The notes: generated by a model not told the origin, from the letters alone. A stretch of 64,000 nucleotides of DNA from an uncultured Alphaproteobacteria bacterium (GCA_949082785.1 CARVLU010000003.1:1-64000); one strand, 5' to 3'; counted from the first letter of the stretch, positions 33,855-43,878 are shown. Numbers and translations: made by a program.

Positions 33855-34280
33855 TTAATCACCCAAATTGGAAAATAAAATTGCTTGGAAATCGGTGGAT
33901 GCCGCTGCAAAAGTTGCACAGTTCCGCGCACAAGATTGAGCACAATTATACGCCGATTCCCTATCTTCCAAATACACCCAAGACGATACAGCGGGTGTAA
34001 CAATTTTACACCAACAATACCGATTATTCTCACTGGTGGTACTGATCTTAACTGTATCCGATATGGCACCTATTCTGTTGCTCTTTTGGCTTCCACAAAA
34101 CATAACGCCATTTATCTGAATCTTATTACAACTAAATGTCCAGTTAGATTGGCCCAATGCCACTGCCTGATTATACGAACAATTCGCACTGGGCGTTAAT
34201 TTAACACATTTTGTTGCGGCATGTACGGATGACGTTGCCGCCATTAATCCCGCAGTAAAACACAACAAATAAATTTTCAT
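33855..34280 (-). CDS. Secreted Cys-containing protein, unknown
   Basis: 141 residues from ATG 34280. Signal peptide MKIYLLCFTAGLMAATSSVHA, then a domain with about 10 cysteines (KCVKL, NCSYNQ, FSCNK, MFCGS, YCWCK, NCAQSCARNC). The pattern CAQSCARNCA recalls other alphaproteobacterial secreted Cys proteins. First of a two-gene unit. Function unknown. Confidence 0.7.
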   Translation of the reverse strand: MKIYLLCFTAGLMAATSSVHAATKCVKLTPSANCSYNQAVALGQSNWTFSCNKIQINGVMFCGSQKSNRIGAISDTVKISTTSENNRYCWCKIVTPAVSSWVYLEDRESAYNCAQSCARNCATFAAASTDFQAILFSNLGD

Positions 34281-34346
34281 TTTGTTCGCAATCCCCCCAT
34301 TTTTTGCCGCAATTAACCGGTGGTTTAGATTAGGCAATTTTTCCGT

Positions 34347-34443
34347 TTGACACACGCCCAGAAATTGTATATTTTTACATCAATTCATCAGGAATAAATA
34401 CCGCCAAATTAATCGACCGATTATTTTAGCGGTGCTTTTTTAT
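34347..34443 (+). ncRNA. Candidate small RNA in an intergenic gap
   Basis: Plus strand: TTGACA (34347-34352), 15 bases, TATATT (34368-34373), then about 60 bases ending in nested ACCGC/GCGGT and TAATCG/CGATTA stems (34400-34433) followed by six T. No ORF of note and no gene on this strand until 35812. Promoter and terminator without coding content suggest a small RNA. Confidence 0.4.
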
Positions 34444-34502
34444 GCCACGCGCCCTGGATTTTCGGGGGACACAACCCTGTGCATGCGGCACAGATAAAAC
34501 AA

Positions 34503-34530
34503 CAAAAATCCCCCGATTGGGGGATTTTTA
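34503..34530 (-). terminator. Terminator of the M23 peptidase gene
   Basis: AATCCCCC/GGGGGATT stem with T runs on both sides, overlapping the stop at 34528. Confidence 0.85.
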
Positions 34531-35790
34531 CAACTGGATAAACATATCCGGGTGATCGGCCAATTGCCCAATGGCGTCATCGACAACCGCACGGAATTTC
34601 AAGAACCGTTCTTTTTCCGCCGCGCCCAGATTGCTGATGGCGGGCAATTTTACCGTCATGGGATTGACGTGTTTGCCGTTCTTGATAATTTCATAGTGCA
34701 AATGCGGGCCCGTTGACATCCCGGTCGAACCGACGTATCCGATGGTCTGGCCCTGGCGGACATTGGTGCCGACGACGACGCCCTTGGCAAATTTGGACAT
34801 GTGGGCGTACAGTGTTTCATACGACCCGTTGTGCCGAATTTTCACATAGTTACCGTGCCCGCGATTGTAACTGCGTGCGACAACGCGCCCCGCACCGGCT
34901 GCCGGAATCGGCGTGCCGGTCGATGCGCGGAAATCAACCCCCTTGTGCGCGCGGGTATATCCCAAAACGGGATGTTTGCGGCGCAAATTAAAACTGCTGG
35001 TGACACGGGCATTGTTAATCGGCGTACGCTTTAACGATTTAATCGCACCGTTGCCATCTTCGTCATAATATCCGGTGGTGCCGTCCGATTTGCGGAAACG
35101 GTACATTTTGACATTACCGCGCAACGCTTCGAACGACACGGCCAAAACGCGGCCATTATCTACCTTGGCCCCGTCAAAATAATTTTCTTCGTACATGACG
35201 CCGAATTTCTGGCCGGCGCGGATATCACGTTCAAAATCCATTTCGAACGCCAGCAAGTCGTACACATCGGCCAAAATCCCGGCCGGGATGCCCGCACGTT
35301 GGCCGGCGACAAAGAAACTGTCGCCATCCTTAATTTCGCCACTGCGATAAACGACGCGCGTGTCGCGTTCGATATCAACGGTCTTGCATTCCCACATGCC
35401 GTCGCCGACACATGTCAGTTCCACCTGGCGCCAGGGGCTGGGGATTAACACAACCTGATGCACGGGGGCATCTGCGCGGGGGCGGCGAAATTCGATTTTA
35501 TCGGAATCTGCCCGCAGGGTTGAAATCCCGGCGTCTTTCTTTAACGTGGCGGCGATGGTTTCAATGTCGCGGGCGGTCAATCCCTGGGCCGATAATAATT
35601 GGCCCAGTGTATCCCCACTGGCGACGGCAACGGTGGACGTACAATTGGACGCGGCACCGGACACGACGCGGTCCGCAATGCGCGGACGCGTTAATACCAA
35701 TACCACCGCGACCGCCGTCAATAACAACGCCAGGCCCAAGACCACTTTGGTTAAACGATTTGGGTTCAGAATATTTTTTGCTTTTTCCAT
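34528..35790 (-). CDS. M23 family cell-wall endopeptidase
   Basis: 420 residues from ATG 35790. Transmembrane anchor about 18-35 (VVLGLALLLTAVAVVLVL), a LysM/OapA-like segment (VASGDTLGQLLSAQG), a central domain, then an LytM/M23 domain (about 270-400) with the zinc ligands HKGVDF (H, D) and HLHYE and the intervening YAHMSKF. Likely cleaves peptidoglycan cross-links in the periplasm, as MepM/YebA does. Divergent from prmC. Confidence 0.93.
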   Translation of the reverse strand: MEKAKNILNPNRLTKVVLGLALLLTAVAVVLVLTRPRIADRVVSGAASNCTSTVAVASGDTLGQLLSAQGLTARDIETIAATLKKDAGISTLRADSDKIEFRRPRADAPVHQVVLIPSPWRQVELTCVGDGMWECKTVDIERDTRVVYRSGEIKDGDSFFVAGQRAGIPAGILADVYDLLAFEMDFERDIRAGQKFGVMYEENYFDGAKVDNGRVLAVSFEALRGNVKMYRFRKSDGTTGYYDEDGNGAIKSLKRTPINNARVTSSFNLRRKHPVLGYTRAHKGVDFRASTGTPIPAAGAGRVVARSYNRGHGNYVKIRHNGSYETLYAHMSKFAKGVVVGTNVRQGQTIGYVGSTGMSTGPHLHYEIIKNGKHVNPMTVKLPAISNLGAAEKERFLKFRAVVDDAIGQLADHPDMFIQL

Positions 35791-35799
35791 GACGGGGAT

Positions 35800-35805
35800 T
35801 ATAAT
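35800..35805 (+). promoter_or_regulatory. -10 box of prmC, leaderless arrangement
   Basis: TATAAT ends six bases before ATG 35812 with no ribosome-binding site between. Confidence 0.55.
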
Positions 35806-35811
35806 TGCTTT

Positions 35812-36585
35812 ATGAAAATAAATCAAGCGTTCACAATCTTGCAATCGGCCGGCGGTATTCGCGCGGCGCGCATCATTACAAACAAATTTAAAAATCCGTC
35901 TACAATCCGTGTGTTATGGATGGCGCGTCAATTGCGCCGCGGTGTGCCGGTGGCAAAAATCATCCATGAAAAATGGTTTTATGGCCTGGCGTTTTACACG
36001 AACAGATTCACATTGGACCCGCGGCCCGATACAGAAACACTGGTGTCGGCGGTTATCACCGATTGCGCGGATGCAACGGCGCGCCGCATTTTAGATTTGG
36101 GCACCGGGACCGGTTGCGTTCTGGGGGCATTGGTCAAAAATATTGCGGGCACATCCGGCGTCGGCATTGACCGGTCACTGGGCGCCGTGCGCGTTGCACG
36201 CCGCAATATGCGGACACTGGGGCTGGATAAGAATACAACAATTTTATGGCGCAGTTTTAACACACCGCAAATGCCCGGTGCGCCGTTTGACATAATTGTA
36301 TCAAATCCGCCATACATCGCACATGGTGACACCCGCGTCAACGACGCCGCACGACACGACCCGGCGGCGGCGCTGTATGCCGCAAACAACGGATTTGGGG
36401 CGTACGAAAAAATTTCACAAAACGCACGCACATGGTTGCGCCCGGGCGGACGGATTTATCTGGAAATCGGGGCGGACATGGGGACAATGGTGCGTGAAAT
36501 CTTTGCCCGCACGGGATGGACGTTTGTGCGGGCCGAATCCGATTTGGGCGGTATCCAACGCGTGCTGGTTTTTACACTTGCATAA
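35812..36585 (+). CDS. prmC: Release factor glutamine methyltransferase PrmC (HemK)
   Basis: Methylates the GGQ glutamine of release factors. 257 residues: SAM-binding DLGTGTGCVLGAL (about 95-107), a second acidic motif (GIDRSLGAVRVA) and the substrate motif VSNPPYI (about 162-168), diagnostic of this N5-glutamine methyltransferase family. A RPDTETL segment before the SAM site is also typical. No Shine-Dalgarno; likely leaderless. Confidence 0.93.
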   Translation: MKINQAFTILQSAGGIRAARIITNKFKNPSTIRVLWMARQLRRGVPVAKIIHEKWFYGLAFYTNRFTLDPRPDTETLVSAVITDCADATARRILDLGTGTGCVLGALVKNIAGTSGVGIDRSLGAVRVARRNMRTLGLDKNTTILWRSFNTPQMPGAPFDIIVSNPPYIAHGDTRVNDAARHDPAAALYAANNGFGAYEKISQNARTWLRPGGRIYLEIGADMGTMVREIFARTGWTFVRAESDLGGIQRVLVFTLA

Positions 36586-36594
36586 AATCCGGTA

Positions 36595-36716
36595 ATGCGA
36601 TATAATTTGGGGCATCGGATGGGGTGAATATATGCCTAGTCCAAGGGAACGATTACAATCCCCATACGTGTTTTTGAAAAAATCCCCATTTTCTGCCCCC
36701 TGTTGTTTATGATTTT
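36595..36716 (+). promoter_or_regulatory. Upstream cassette type 3, copy 2, with 26-codon upstream ORF
   Basis: Contains TATAAT (36601-36606 region) and an upstream ORF 36632-36712 encoding MPSPRERLQSPYVFLKKSPF plus six residues, ending four bases before ATG 36717. The first 20 codons match the frame at 13525 in pattern. The downstream ATG lacks a Shine-Dalgarno, so translation by termination-reinitiation from the small ORF is plausible here. Confidence 0.55.
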
Positions 36717-37193
36717 ATGCCGAATCCAATCGTTGGTTTTTGTGTCATGCAAATACCCCAAACAACGCGGTCGGCATGGGCCGCCAATAACTCATGCAGC
36801 ACAACCATATGTACAAATTCCACCCAGTCCGGTGTGCCATATGGCCATAATTGCAGAACCAGCCAAACTGTCTGTGACGGGAACATAGGATATCGTTCAT
36901 GCGTAACATGTGACCGTGCCGTATCCACCCCGGACCAGATGATAGGCGCCGAATTGTCCGGTTGCAGTGGGGTGTTCATGACATATTCAACATGCAAATG
37001 CTTAAAAGGCTATTATTCCAGTGCCGAAAAGTGTGTTCGATGCCCGGCGGATGCCGATGGCAATTATGGCACCACCGCGGCGGCAGGCGACACAACCCGA
37101 CCAACAGACTGTTACCTGACGCGCGCCACAGAATACCAGGATGACAGCGGGTCATATTCTTACACCCAAAACTGTTATTACAGCAACGGTTAG
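36717..37193 (+). CDS. Cys-rich protein, unknown
   Basis: 158 residues with about 16 cysteines (SCSTTICT, NCRTSQTVC, SCVTCDR), then CKCLKGYYSSAEKCVRCP and the end-module DCYLTRATEYQDDSGSYSYT. No clear signal peptide from ATG 36717 and no Shine-Dalgarno. It shares both the start context (TTTTATGCCGAATC) and the upstream cassette with 13619-14131. It ends two bases before the opposite-strand MBL gene. Confidence 0.6.
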   Translation: MPNPIVGFCVMQIPQTTRSAWAANNSCSTTICTNSTQSGVPYGHNCRTSQTVCDGNIGYRSCVTCDRAVSTPDQMIGAELSGCSGVFMTYSTCKCLKGYYSSAEKCVRCPADADGNYGTTAAAGDTTRPTDCYLTRATEYQDDSGSYSYTQNCYYSNG

Positions 37194-37194
37194 G

Positions 37195-37830
37195 CTATGA
37201 TTTAAAATATGGATTACATGTGCGCAAGTGACCGATGGTCGAATCCGGGCCGTGGCCATGAATAACCCGCGTATCATCGGGCAAATTCATTTTGGCGACA
37301 TTTGATATCGACCCGCGCAAGGCGTCCAAATCGCCCCCCGGCAAATCCCATCGACCGATACCGTCGGCAAAAATCGTATCCCCCGACACCAGGATTTTTT
37401 CCCCCGCAAAATGATACATAACCCCGCCACGCGAATGGCCGGGCGCCGGAATTATTGCGGCAACCAGTCCCGGTAACACAGTTATATTCCCCGCCCCCAA
37501 TACCATCGGCGGCGTATCGGAATCGGTGACACGCGGCAACCCGAAATAATCCAGCAAAGAATTTCCCCACGGGATAATTTCATGGTCACGTTCATTTAAA
37601 AACCAGGGAACATTGTAATGCGCGGCCAGAAATGGTGCAGCCGAAAAATGGTCGGGATGACCGTGGGTCGTGTACACGGCGCGCAGGCGCAATTTACGAT
37701 TGTTCAATAAACGCACCCAATCGTCCCCGCGGCCCCACGCGTCAATAATAACGCAATCGCCGCCCATCGACACCAACACGGAATTGGTGTTTTCGGGCGG
37801 CATATGAATGACTTCGATTTTATGCGTCAT
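37195..37830 (-). CDS. Metallo-beta-lactamase fold hydrolase (glyoxalase II-like)
   Basis: 211 residues. Metal-binding motif THGHPDHF (HxHxDH), PAPGHSRGG with a third His, GDTIFADGIGR with the bridging Asp, and IHGHGP near the end: the arrangement of glyoxalase-II-like thioester hydrolases. No signal peptide. The ATG lies inside the end of ftsH (11-base overlap), so translation is coupled. Confidence 0.88.
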   Translation of the reverse strand: MTHKIEVIHMPPENTNSVLVSMGGDCVIIDAWGRGDDWVRLLNNRKLRLRAVYTTHGHPDHFSAAPFLAAHYNVPWFLNERDHEIIPWGNSLLDYFGLPRVTDSDTPPMVLGAGNITVLPGLVAAIIPAPGHSRGGVMYHFAGEKILVSGDTIFADGIGRWDLPGGDLDALRGSISNVAKMNLPDDTRVIHGHGPDSTIGHLRTCNPYFKS

Positions 37831-39709
37831 CGGCAGATTTTTTTTGTCTGCGCACGTTTTTCTTGGGCGCGGTTGTTTTTTTACGCCCCAGAACGATTTC
37901 GCGGATTTCTTCGCCGGTCAAGGTTTCGCGTTTCAGCAATTCATTGGCCAATTTTTCAACCGTCGCACGGTTTTTCCGCAGATAATTTGCAGCATCGCGA
38001 TGCGCCGTATCCAGCCAGTCGCGAATTTCCCCATCGACCAATTCGGCGGTTTTTTCGGACGCATTTTCCAGTGCACTGCGGGCGTTGAACGTGCCAACCT
38101 GGTTAATCGCGGCCAATCCAACGCGCGGCGACAGCCCCGCGACCGTAATTGAATAACGCGCCAAACGGGTGGCCGATGCGATATCGCTTTCGGCGCCGGT
38201 GGTGATTTTGTCCGCGCCAAAGAAAATTTCTTCGGCGGCGCGCCCCGCCAGGGCAACTGCCAGATTGGCACGAACCTCGGCCAGGGTCATGGACACCTTG
38301 TCATCGATGGGCAAATGCTGCACCATCCCCAACGCACGGCCACGTGGGATAATCGTCGCCTTGTGTATGGGGTCGGTGACATCGGCATACATCATGCTGA
38401 CGAATGCGTGACCGGCTTCGTGATAGGCGGTCAACTTGATATCTTCGGGTCGCATTTTGCGAACCTTGCGCGGGCCCATCAGGATTTTATCACGCGCTTC
38501 TTCGACGTCGATGGGTTCGACCGCCGCGCGGCCGCCACGAACCGCATGCAGGGCCGCTTCGTTCAACAGGTTTTCCAAATCCGCACCCGAAAACCCGGTG
38601 GTTCCGCGGGCCAAGTCTTGTAAATTTACGCTGTCTGCGATTTTCACCCGTTTGGAATACAAATCCAAGATTTCACGCCGTCCCGCCATGTCGGGTAATT
38701 CAATGTACACCTGGCGGTCAAAGCGGCCGGGCCGCAACAGCGCCGCGTCCAGCATATCCGGACGGTTTGTCGCCCCAATAACGATAATGCCGGTGTCGTT
38801 TGAAAACCCGTCCATTTCAATCAGCAATTGGTTCAGCGTTTGTTCGCGGTCCTGGTCATTATAAGAATGGGTACTGCGACGCTGGCCGATGGCATCAATT
38901 TCATCAATGAACAAGATGCACGGCGCGTTACGCTTTGCCATTTCAAAGATTTCTTTTATCTTGGCCACGCCCAGCCCAACGATAATCCCGGAAAAATCAC
39001 TGCCCGATGCGGCAAAGAACGGCACATTTGCTTCGCCGGCAATGGCCCGGGCCAGCAATGTTTTCCCCGTCCCCGGTTCCCCCGACAACAGCACCCCACG
39101 CGGCACGCGGGCACCGACGGATTTAAACTTGTCCTTGTTCTTTAAGAAATCGACGATTTCCATCAATTCTTGTTTTTCAGAATCAATGCCGGCAACGTCT
39201 TTGAATGTGGTCTTGGTTTTACCGGTGGTGATTTTGGTCGGATTCTGGCTGACCAGACTGCGCGACAGGCCGCCCGGCCCACCCCGCATCCCGCGCAGTA
39301 ACCACCAGATAAACAATCCCCCCATCAAAATCGGCACCCAAATCCCCAAATAATCCACCCAGGATTTGTCGTCATTAATCGACACAGTCGCCCCGGCCGC
39401 GGACAGTTTGGATAATAATTCGGGATCATACGCAATTGTTGCGCGATATTTTGTCCCGTCACGCAGCACCCCCGTCGCGCGCGCCCCGCGGATGTCCATT
39501 GTTTTAATATCTTTTTCCCGGCGCAAGACATCCGAAAAAGACAGTTCCACCGGCGCCGGCTGTGCCCCGGGCACCGCACCAAATTTGCCCGTCATCTGGC
39601 CACCGCCCATCGGACGCAGCATCAGTGCCAAAAACAATAACCCGGCAAAGATTAAGAAAATTGATGCGCCGTCGCGCTTTGTATTTTTATTGTCGTTTTG
39701 TTTTTTCAT
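37820..39709 (-). CDS. ftsH: ATP-dependent zinc protease FtsH
   Basis: 629 residues. Two membrane helices (about 15-32 and 112-130), AAA module with Walker A GEPGTGKT, Walker [12 protein letters not shown] and the second region of homology ([22 protein letters not shown]), then the peptidase zinc site HEAGHAF. Degrades membrane proteins and regulatory factors as a hexamer. I chose ATG 39709 after AGGAAGAGAA. The start lies within the end of tilS, so tilS-ftsH-MBL form one overlapping unit. Confidence 0.96.
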   Translation of the reverse strand: MKKQNDNKNTKRDGASIFLIFAGLLFLALMLRPMGGGQMTGKFGAVPGAQPAPVELSFSDVLRREKDIKTMDIRGARATGVLRDGTKYRATIAYDPELLSKLSAAGATVSINDDKSWVDYLGIWVPILMGGLFIWWLLRGMRGGPGGLSRSLVSQNPTKITTGKTKTTFKDVAGIDSEKQELMEIVDFLKNKDKFKSVGARVPRGVLLSGEPGTGKTLLARAIAGEANVPFFAASGSDFSGIIVGLGVAKIKEIFEMAKRNAPCILFIDEIDAIGQRRSTHSYNDQDREQTLNQLLIEMDGFSNDTGIIVIGATNRPDMLDAALLRPGRFDRQVYIELPDMAGRREILDLYSKRVKIADSVNLQDLARGTTGFSGADLENLLNEAALHAVRGGRAAVEPIDVEEARDKILMGPRKVRKMRPEDIKLTAYHEAGHAFVSMMYADVTDPIHKATIIPRGRALGMVQHLPIDDKVSMTLAEVRANLAVALAGRAAEEIFFGADKITTGAESDIASATRLARYSITVAGLSPRVGLAAINQVGTFNARSALENASEKTAELVDGEIRDWLDTAHRDAANYLRKNRATVEKLANELLKRETLTGEEIREIVLGRKKTTAPKKNVRRQKKSADDA

Positions 39710-40664
39710 TTCTCTTCCTAAAACTTGTACTGCTTCCTTCGGCGACAATCAGGATATGGTTGCGAAACTTTCGCACCGTACAGCGCCCCAGGGTGAATTG
39801 ACAGTCACTTCCCAGTTTATGTAGCGCCCGTTCCAGCGAATTCAAGCGTGGCTGATAATTGTCCCCCCCAACCCGTTGCAGTAAGTTGCCCAGCAACTTT
39901 AATCTAATATCATCCGGTTCGTCAAATAGAAAAGATTCTGGCATATATGCCGCGCGCCCGTCCATGACGGTGCGAATGCGGTCATTGACATATGATTCCA
40001 TTGCCGCGCGACTGCGGCCCAAATTCTGGGTCGCCAACAAAATGCGTTCGTCTGAAATCCCCAGCATATCGCGCAACACATGGCGTCCCATGCGCATGCG
40101 CACCCGGGCAAAGCGCGTATCATCATTCATTTCATCATGAACACATTCAATCCCGCGGTCATTACAATATTTTTCCAGTTGCGCGCGCGGCACGTCCAGC
40201 AACGGGCGCACAATCATAACGCCATCGCGCATGGACACCGGTTGCATCCCGGCCAGGCCGTACAGCCCACTGCCCCGTGCCAAATTCATCAAAAAAGTTT
40301 CGATTTGGTCGTCGGCCTGGTGCGCCACCATCAGCGTTCCAATCCCCCGCGCCCGGCAAAAATCCGTCATCAGTTTGTATCGCGCGGTGCGGGCGGCGGC
40401 TTCTACCCCGCGGGTTGGTTTATCCCCCGTCCAGTGCAATACATGGCACCCCACCCCCAGACGCCGGCACGCCCCGCGCACAACATTGGCGTCATTGTCC
40501 GCCGCCGCCCCGCGCAGCCCGTGGTTCACATGCACCGCGACAACGTCCAACCCCAATTCCACTGCCATGTGCAGCAATGCCATTGAATCCACGCCACCAC
40601 TGACCGCGACGGCCAGTTTTTGACCGAAAAACGGGCGCATAAAATACGCAAACTTTTGGTTCAT
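39687..40664 (-). CDS. tilS: tRNA(Ile)-lysidine synthase
   Basis: 325 residues. PP-loop AVSGGVDSMALL (about 19-30), HVNHGLRG, ARYKLM and HQADDQIETFLMNLARGSG, the hallmarks of TilS, which modifies C34 of tRNA-Ile(CAU). Shorter than E. coli TilS, lacking most of the C-terminal domain, as in many Alphaproteobacteria. A TAAAAT -10-like box lies nine bases upstream and no strong Shine-Dalgarno is seen. Overlaps ftsH by 23 bases. Confidence 0.93.
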   Translation of the reverse strand: MNQKFAYFMRPFFGQKLAVAVSGGVDSMALLHMAVELGLDVVAVHVNHGLRGAAADNDANVVRGACRRLGVGCHVLHWTGDKPTRGVEAAARTARYKLMTDFCRARGIGTLMVAHQADDQIETFLMNLARGSGLYGLAGMQPVSMRDGVMIVRPLLDVPRAQLEKYCNDRGIECVHDEMNDDTRFARVRMRMGRHVLRDMLGISDERILLATQNLGRSRAAMESYVNDRIRTVMDGRAAYMPESFLFDEPDDIRLKLLGNLLQRVGGDNYQPRLNSLERALHKLGSDCQFTLGRCTVRKFRNHILIVAEGSSTSFRKRNEKTKRQ

Positions 40665-40713
40665 AACGGGTTTATTTTATGCTATAATTCGCAAAAATAA
40701 AGGAAAATGTAGC

Positions 40714-41280
40714 ATGACAAAACCGATTAAATCCATTGCCGTGTACTGTGGCCATGAATTTGGTAATAACCCACAATTTGCCCGCGATGCGGCCCGGGTC
40801 GGCGAATTATTGGCCCGGAATAAATTTCGTATGGTCTTTGGGGGGGGCAACGTTGGTCTGATGGGCGAATGCGCGACCGCCGCCATCCGCAACGGGGGCG
40901 ATGTTATCGGGGTATCCACCCATCATGTGGTCGCCCTGCAAGAACCCGCCCACGAAGACGTCGCCGTGGAAATCGTTGACGGCGTCAATGAACGCAAGCA
41001 AAAGATGTTCGACGCATCGGATGCCTTTATCATTTTGCCGGGCGGGATTGGAACACTGAACGAATTGACCGACGTTATGACCATGCAACAGATTGGGGAA
41101 ACGAAAAAGCCGCTGTTCTTTTTAAACACGGCGCGTTTCTGGGGCATTTTCGGCCGCGTGTTGGTGCACATGCAACACAACGGATTTATCGAAAGCATGA
41201 AAGATTACGACATCACCGTCGCCAACACGCCCGATGAATTGATTGACAAAATCTTAAAAAGAAATCAGTTTGTCGCGTGA
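40714..41280 (+). CDS. LOG family protein (TIGR00730-like nucleoside phosphoribohydrolase)
   Basis: 188 residues. FGGGNVGLMG, and the catalytic PGGIGTLNEL (PGGxGTxxE) motif of the LONELY GUY family, which hydrolyses nucleoside monophosphates such as cytokinin ribotides or AMP. Promoter TATAAT and AAAGGAAA are visible upstream. The 3' end overlaps the opposite-strand DUF167 gene. Confidence 0.92.
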   Translation: MTKPIKSIAVYCGHEFGNNPQFARDAARVGELLARNKFRMVFGGGNVGLMGECATAAIRNGGDVIGVSTHHVVALQEPAHEDVAVEIVDGVNERKQKMFDASDAFIILPGGIGTLNELTDVMTMQQIGETKKPLFFLNTARFWGIFGRVLVHMQHNGFIESMKDYDITVANTPDELIDKILKRNQFVA

Positions 41281-41475
41281 TGCGGCGCCGCGAATGATTT
41301 GAATTTGTGATTTTGGCACGTCATAATGGCGTGCCAATAATTTTATGACGGCCGCATTGGCATCGCCGTCGGCGGGCGCCGCGGTTGTGTGAACACGCAC
41401 CGTGCCGTCATCGGCCACATCCACACGGTCGAATTTGGCGCGCGGGATAACGCGGACATTTATTCGCACAGACAT
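41254..41475 (-). CDS. DUF167 (YggU) family protein
   Basis: 73 residues. INVRVIPRAKFDRV, VRVHTTAAPADGDANAAVIKLLA and IQIIRGAASRDKLI follow the DUF167 consensus (V.P.A....V...L.V+..APP.DGKAN..+...LA ... +.I..G...R.K). Function unknown in the family. Overlaps the end of the HIT gene, so it is coupled to it. Confidence 0.9.
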   Translation of the reverse strand: MSVRINVRVIPRAKFDRVDVADDGTVRVHTTAAPADGDANAAVIKLLARHYDVPKSQIQIIRGAASRDKLISF

Positions 41476-41840
41476 TTCACCATTTCCCGTAATTCATCGT
41501 GCCGGTCCCCCGCCATCAGGTGCAGATGGAAATGAAACACCGACTGTTTAAACAACGGGGCATCCACGCCGGCATTGGCCAAAATGTTAAAATCGGCCGT
41601 CACCCCCAAAATTTCCGCCGTTTTGGCAAAGCATTCCCAAAATCCCGCCTGGACCGCGGCCGGGGCGCGCTGCACAAAATCCAGGACGTTTTCATATTCC
41701 CCCTTTGGGATAATCAGGGCGTGCGTCGCGCACATCGGTTCGATATCATGGAACGACATGGCGTAATCGTTTTCATAAATCTTGTTACATGGGATTTCCC
41801 CGCGAATAATCTTGGCAAAGACATTGTCTGAATTATACAT
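41460..41840 (-). CDS. HIT family nucleotide hydrolase
   Basis: 126 residues. KIIRGEIPCNKIYEND near the start, LIIPKGEYENV and the catalytic HFHLHLMAG (HxHxH). Matches HinT-like purine nucleoside phosphoramidases. GGGGGTTTCAA upstream of the ATG. Confidence 0.93.
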   Translation of the reverse strand: MYNSDNVFAKIIRGEIPCNKIYENDYAMSFHDIEPMCATHALIIPKGEYENVLDFVQRAPAAVQAGFWECFAKTAEILGVTADFNILANAGVDAPLFKQSVFHFHLHLMAGDRHDELREMVKCLCE

Positions 41841-41880
41841 TTGAAACCCCCGGCTGAATTAATGTGATATTTTCTTTACA

Positions 41881-41953
41881 ATAAACAAAGCCCCGTATAA
41901 AATCAAGGCTTGAAATAACAACAACAGTTAATTATATCCCGCTGTGGAGGAGG
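41881..41953 (+). promoter_or_regulatory. groESL promoter region
   Basis: TTTACA, 15 bases, TATAAA gives a vegetative-like promoter. CTTGAAAT just downstream resembles a sigma-32 -35 element, although the matching CCCCAT-type -10 is poor (TATCCC). No CIRCE inverted repeat is seen, so RpoH-type rather than HrcA control is suggested. Confidence 0.4.
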
Positions 41954-41959
41954 AAACAC

Positions 41960-42247
41960 ATGTTCAAACCATTATATAATTATGTTCTGCTGGAACGGGT
42001 CGAAGAAGAAAACAAAACCGCCGGCGGAATCATCATCCCCGACAATGCACGTGAAAAACCGTCCCGCGGTCGCGTAATTGCAACCGGCGATGGGGCGATG
42101 GACGGCGCCGCGCGCATTCCGATGGCGGTCGCGGTTGGAAATATCGTATTGTTTGCCAAATGGGCGTCATCCGCCAACGAAGTCAAAATTGACGGCAAAG
42201 ATTATGTATTAATCAAAGAAACCGACATTCTGGGAATTTTGGAATAA
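41960..42247 (+). CDS. groES: Co-chaperonin GroES
   Basis: 95 residues: LYNYVLLERVEEENKTAGGIIIPDNAREKP carries the mobile loop that binds GroEL, and the end DYVLIKETDILGIL is canonical. Caps the GroEL ring. GGAGGAGG precedes the ATG. groEL follows after 14 bases. Confidence 0.97.
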   Translation: MFKPLYNYVLLERVEEENKTAGGIIIPDNAREKPSRGRVIATGDGAMDGAARIPMAVAVGNIVLFAKWASSANEVKIDGKDYVLIKETDILGILE

Positions 42248-42261
42248 CAAAGGATTAAACG

Positions 42262-43878
42262 ATGGCAAAAGAAATCGTATTTGATACAGACAAACTGGCC
42301 GCGGGCGTTGATAAATTGGCCAACGCGGTAAAAATCACCATGGGCCCCAAGGGACGCACGGTCGTGATTGAAAAATCTTATGGTGCTCCTGTCGCGACCA
42401 AGGACGGCGTGACGGTCGCCAAAGAAGTTTCTTTGAAAGACCCGATTGAAAACGTTGGTGCCCGCATGGTCCAAGAAGTCGCAAAAAAGGCCGGTGACAA
42501 AGCCGGCGACGGCACCACAACCGCGACCGTTTTGGCCCAAAAATTAATCCGCGAAGGCCGCCGTGTCATCGCCGCCGGCATGAACCCGATGGACGTCAAA
42601 CGTGGTATTGATATCGCGGTCTGCGCCGTTATGGCCGATATTGACGCCCACGCCCGCCCGGTTAAAAACAGCGCCGAAATCGCCCAGGTCGCGACCATTT
42701 CCGCCAATTCCGACCGCGATATTGGTGAAAAAATTGCGGGCGCCATGGAACGCGTCGGCAAAGAAGGCGTTATCACCGTCGAAGAAGCCAAGGGGCTGGA
42801 CACGGAAATCGACGTCGTCGAAGGCATGCAGTTCGACCAGGGCTTTATGTCCCCGTATTTTGTCACCAACAGTGAAAAAATGCTGGCGGAATTGGACGGC
42901 GCACAAATCTTGGTTTCTGAAAAGAAAATCACCGGGTTGCAGGCGCTGTTGCCGATTTTGGAACCGATTGCGCAATCGGGCCGCCCGCTGTTGATTATCG
43001 CCGAAGATGTCGAATCCGAAGCGTTGGCGACACTGGTACTGAACCGTCTGCGCGGGGGACTGAAAGTCTGCGCGGTCAAAGCGCCCGGATTTGGCGACCG
43101 CCGCAAAGAAATGTTAAAAGATATCGCCATCGTCACCGGCGCAACCATCATTTCTGATGATATGGGCATGACGCTGGAAAACATCACACCGGCCGTCCTG
43201 GGCAGTGCGAAAAAGGTCGTCGTCAGCAAAGACGCCACACTGTTGGTGGATGGCGCGGGCGACAAATCGGCCATCGCCGCACGTGCGGACGAAATCCGCC
43301 GTCTGTTGGCCGACGCCACCAGCGAATATGACCGCGAAAAATTGTCGGAACGTTTGGCCAAACTGGTCGGCGGCGTTGCCGTGATTAAGGTTGGCGGAAT
43401 GACCGAATTGGAAGTAAAAGAAAAGAAAGACCGCGTCGATGACGCATTGGCCGCAACACGCGCCGCGGTCGCGGACGGCATTGTTGCCGGTGGTGGAATT
43501 GCCCTGGTGCGGGCGGTACGCGCATTGGAAAAATTGACCGGCGCCAACACCGACCAAAACGTCGGGATTGACATTGTCCGCCGCGCCATTGTCGCCCCGT
43601 GCGCCCAGATTGCCGAAAACGCGGGCGTGTCCGGCGAAATCGTTGTGGGCAAAGTTATGGAAGCCAAAGATTACAATTTTGGTTACAACGCCCAGACCGG
43701 CGAATATGTTGACATGATGCAGGCGGGCATTATCGACCCGGCCAAGGTGGTAAAAACCGCCATCCAGGCCGCGGCCAGCACCGCCGGTGTATTATTGACA
43801 ACCGGGGCAGTTATGTCGGAAATCCCCGAAGAAAAACCGGCCGCCCCGCAAATGGGCGCCATGCCGGGCATGATGTAA
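42262..43878 (+). CDS. groEL: Chaperonin GroEL
   Basis: 538 residues. [19 protein letters not shown], the ATP-site [11 protein letters not shown] and the C-terminal GAMPGMM tail (short version of the GGM repeat). Folds client proteins with GroES. Long antisense frames (up to about 430 codons) are by-products of its codon bias. A terminator follows. Confidence 0.98.
   Translation: MAKEIVFDTDKLAAGVDKLANAVKITMGPKGRTVVIEKSYGAPVATKDGVTVAKEVSLKDPIENVGARMVQEVAKKAGDKAGDGTTTATVLAQKLIREGRRVIAAGMNPMDVKRGIDIAVCAVMADIDAHARPVKNSAEIAQVATISANSDRDIGEKIAGAMERVGKEGVITVEEAKGLDTEIDVVEGMQFDQGFMSPYFVTNSEKMLAELDGAQILVSEKKITGLQALLPILEPIAQSGRPLLIIAEDVESEALATLVLNRLRGGLKVCAVKAPGFGDRRKEMLKDIAIVTGATIISDDMGMTLENITPAVLGSAKKVVVSKDATLLVDGAGDKSAIAARADEIRRLLADATSEYDREKLSERLAKLVGGVAVIKVGGMTELEVKEKKDRVDDALAATRAAVADGIVAGGGIALVRAVRALEKLTGANTDQNVGIDIVRRAIVAPCAQIAENAGVSGEIVVGKVMEAKDYNFGYNAQTGEYVDMMQAGIIDPAKVVKTAIQAAASTAGVLLTTGAVMSEIPEEKPAAPQMGAMPGMM

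Noticed and set aside
41881..41953. CIRCE element upstream of groESL
   Set aside because: No TTAGCACTC-N9-GAGTGCTAA-type inverted repeat is present.
42378..43667. Long antisense frame (about 430 codons) opposite groEL
   Set aside because: Groups such as [16 protein letters not shown] are low-complexity by-products of groEL codon bias; no start signal, and groEL is unambiguous.
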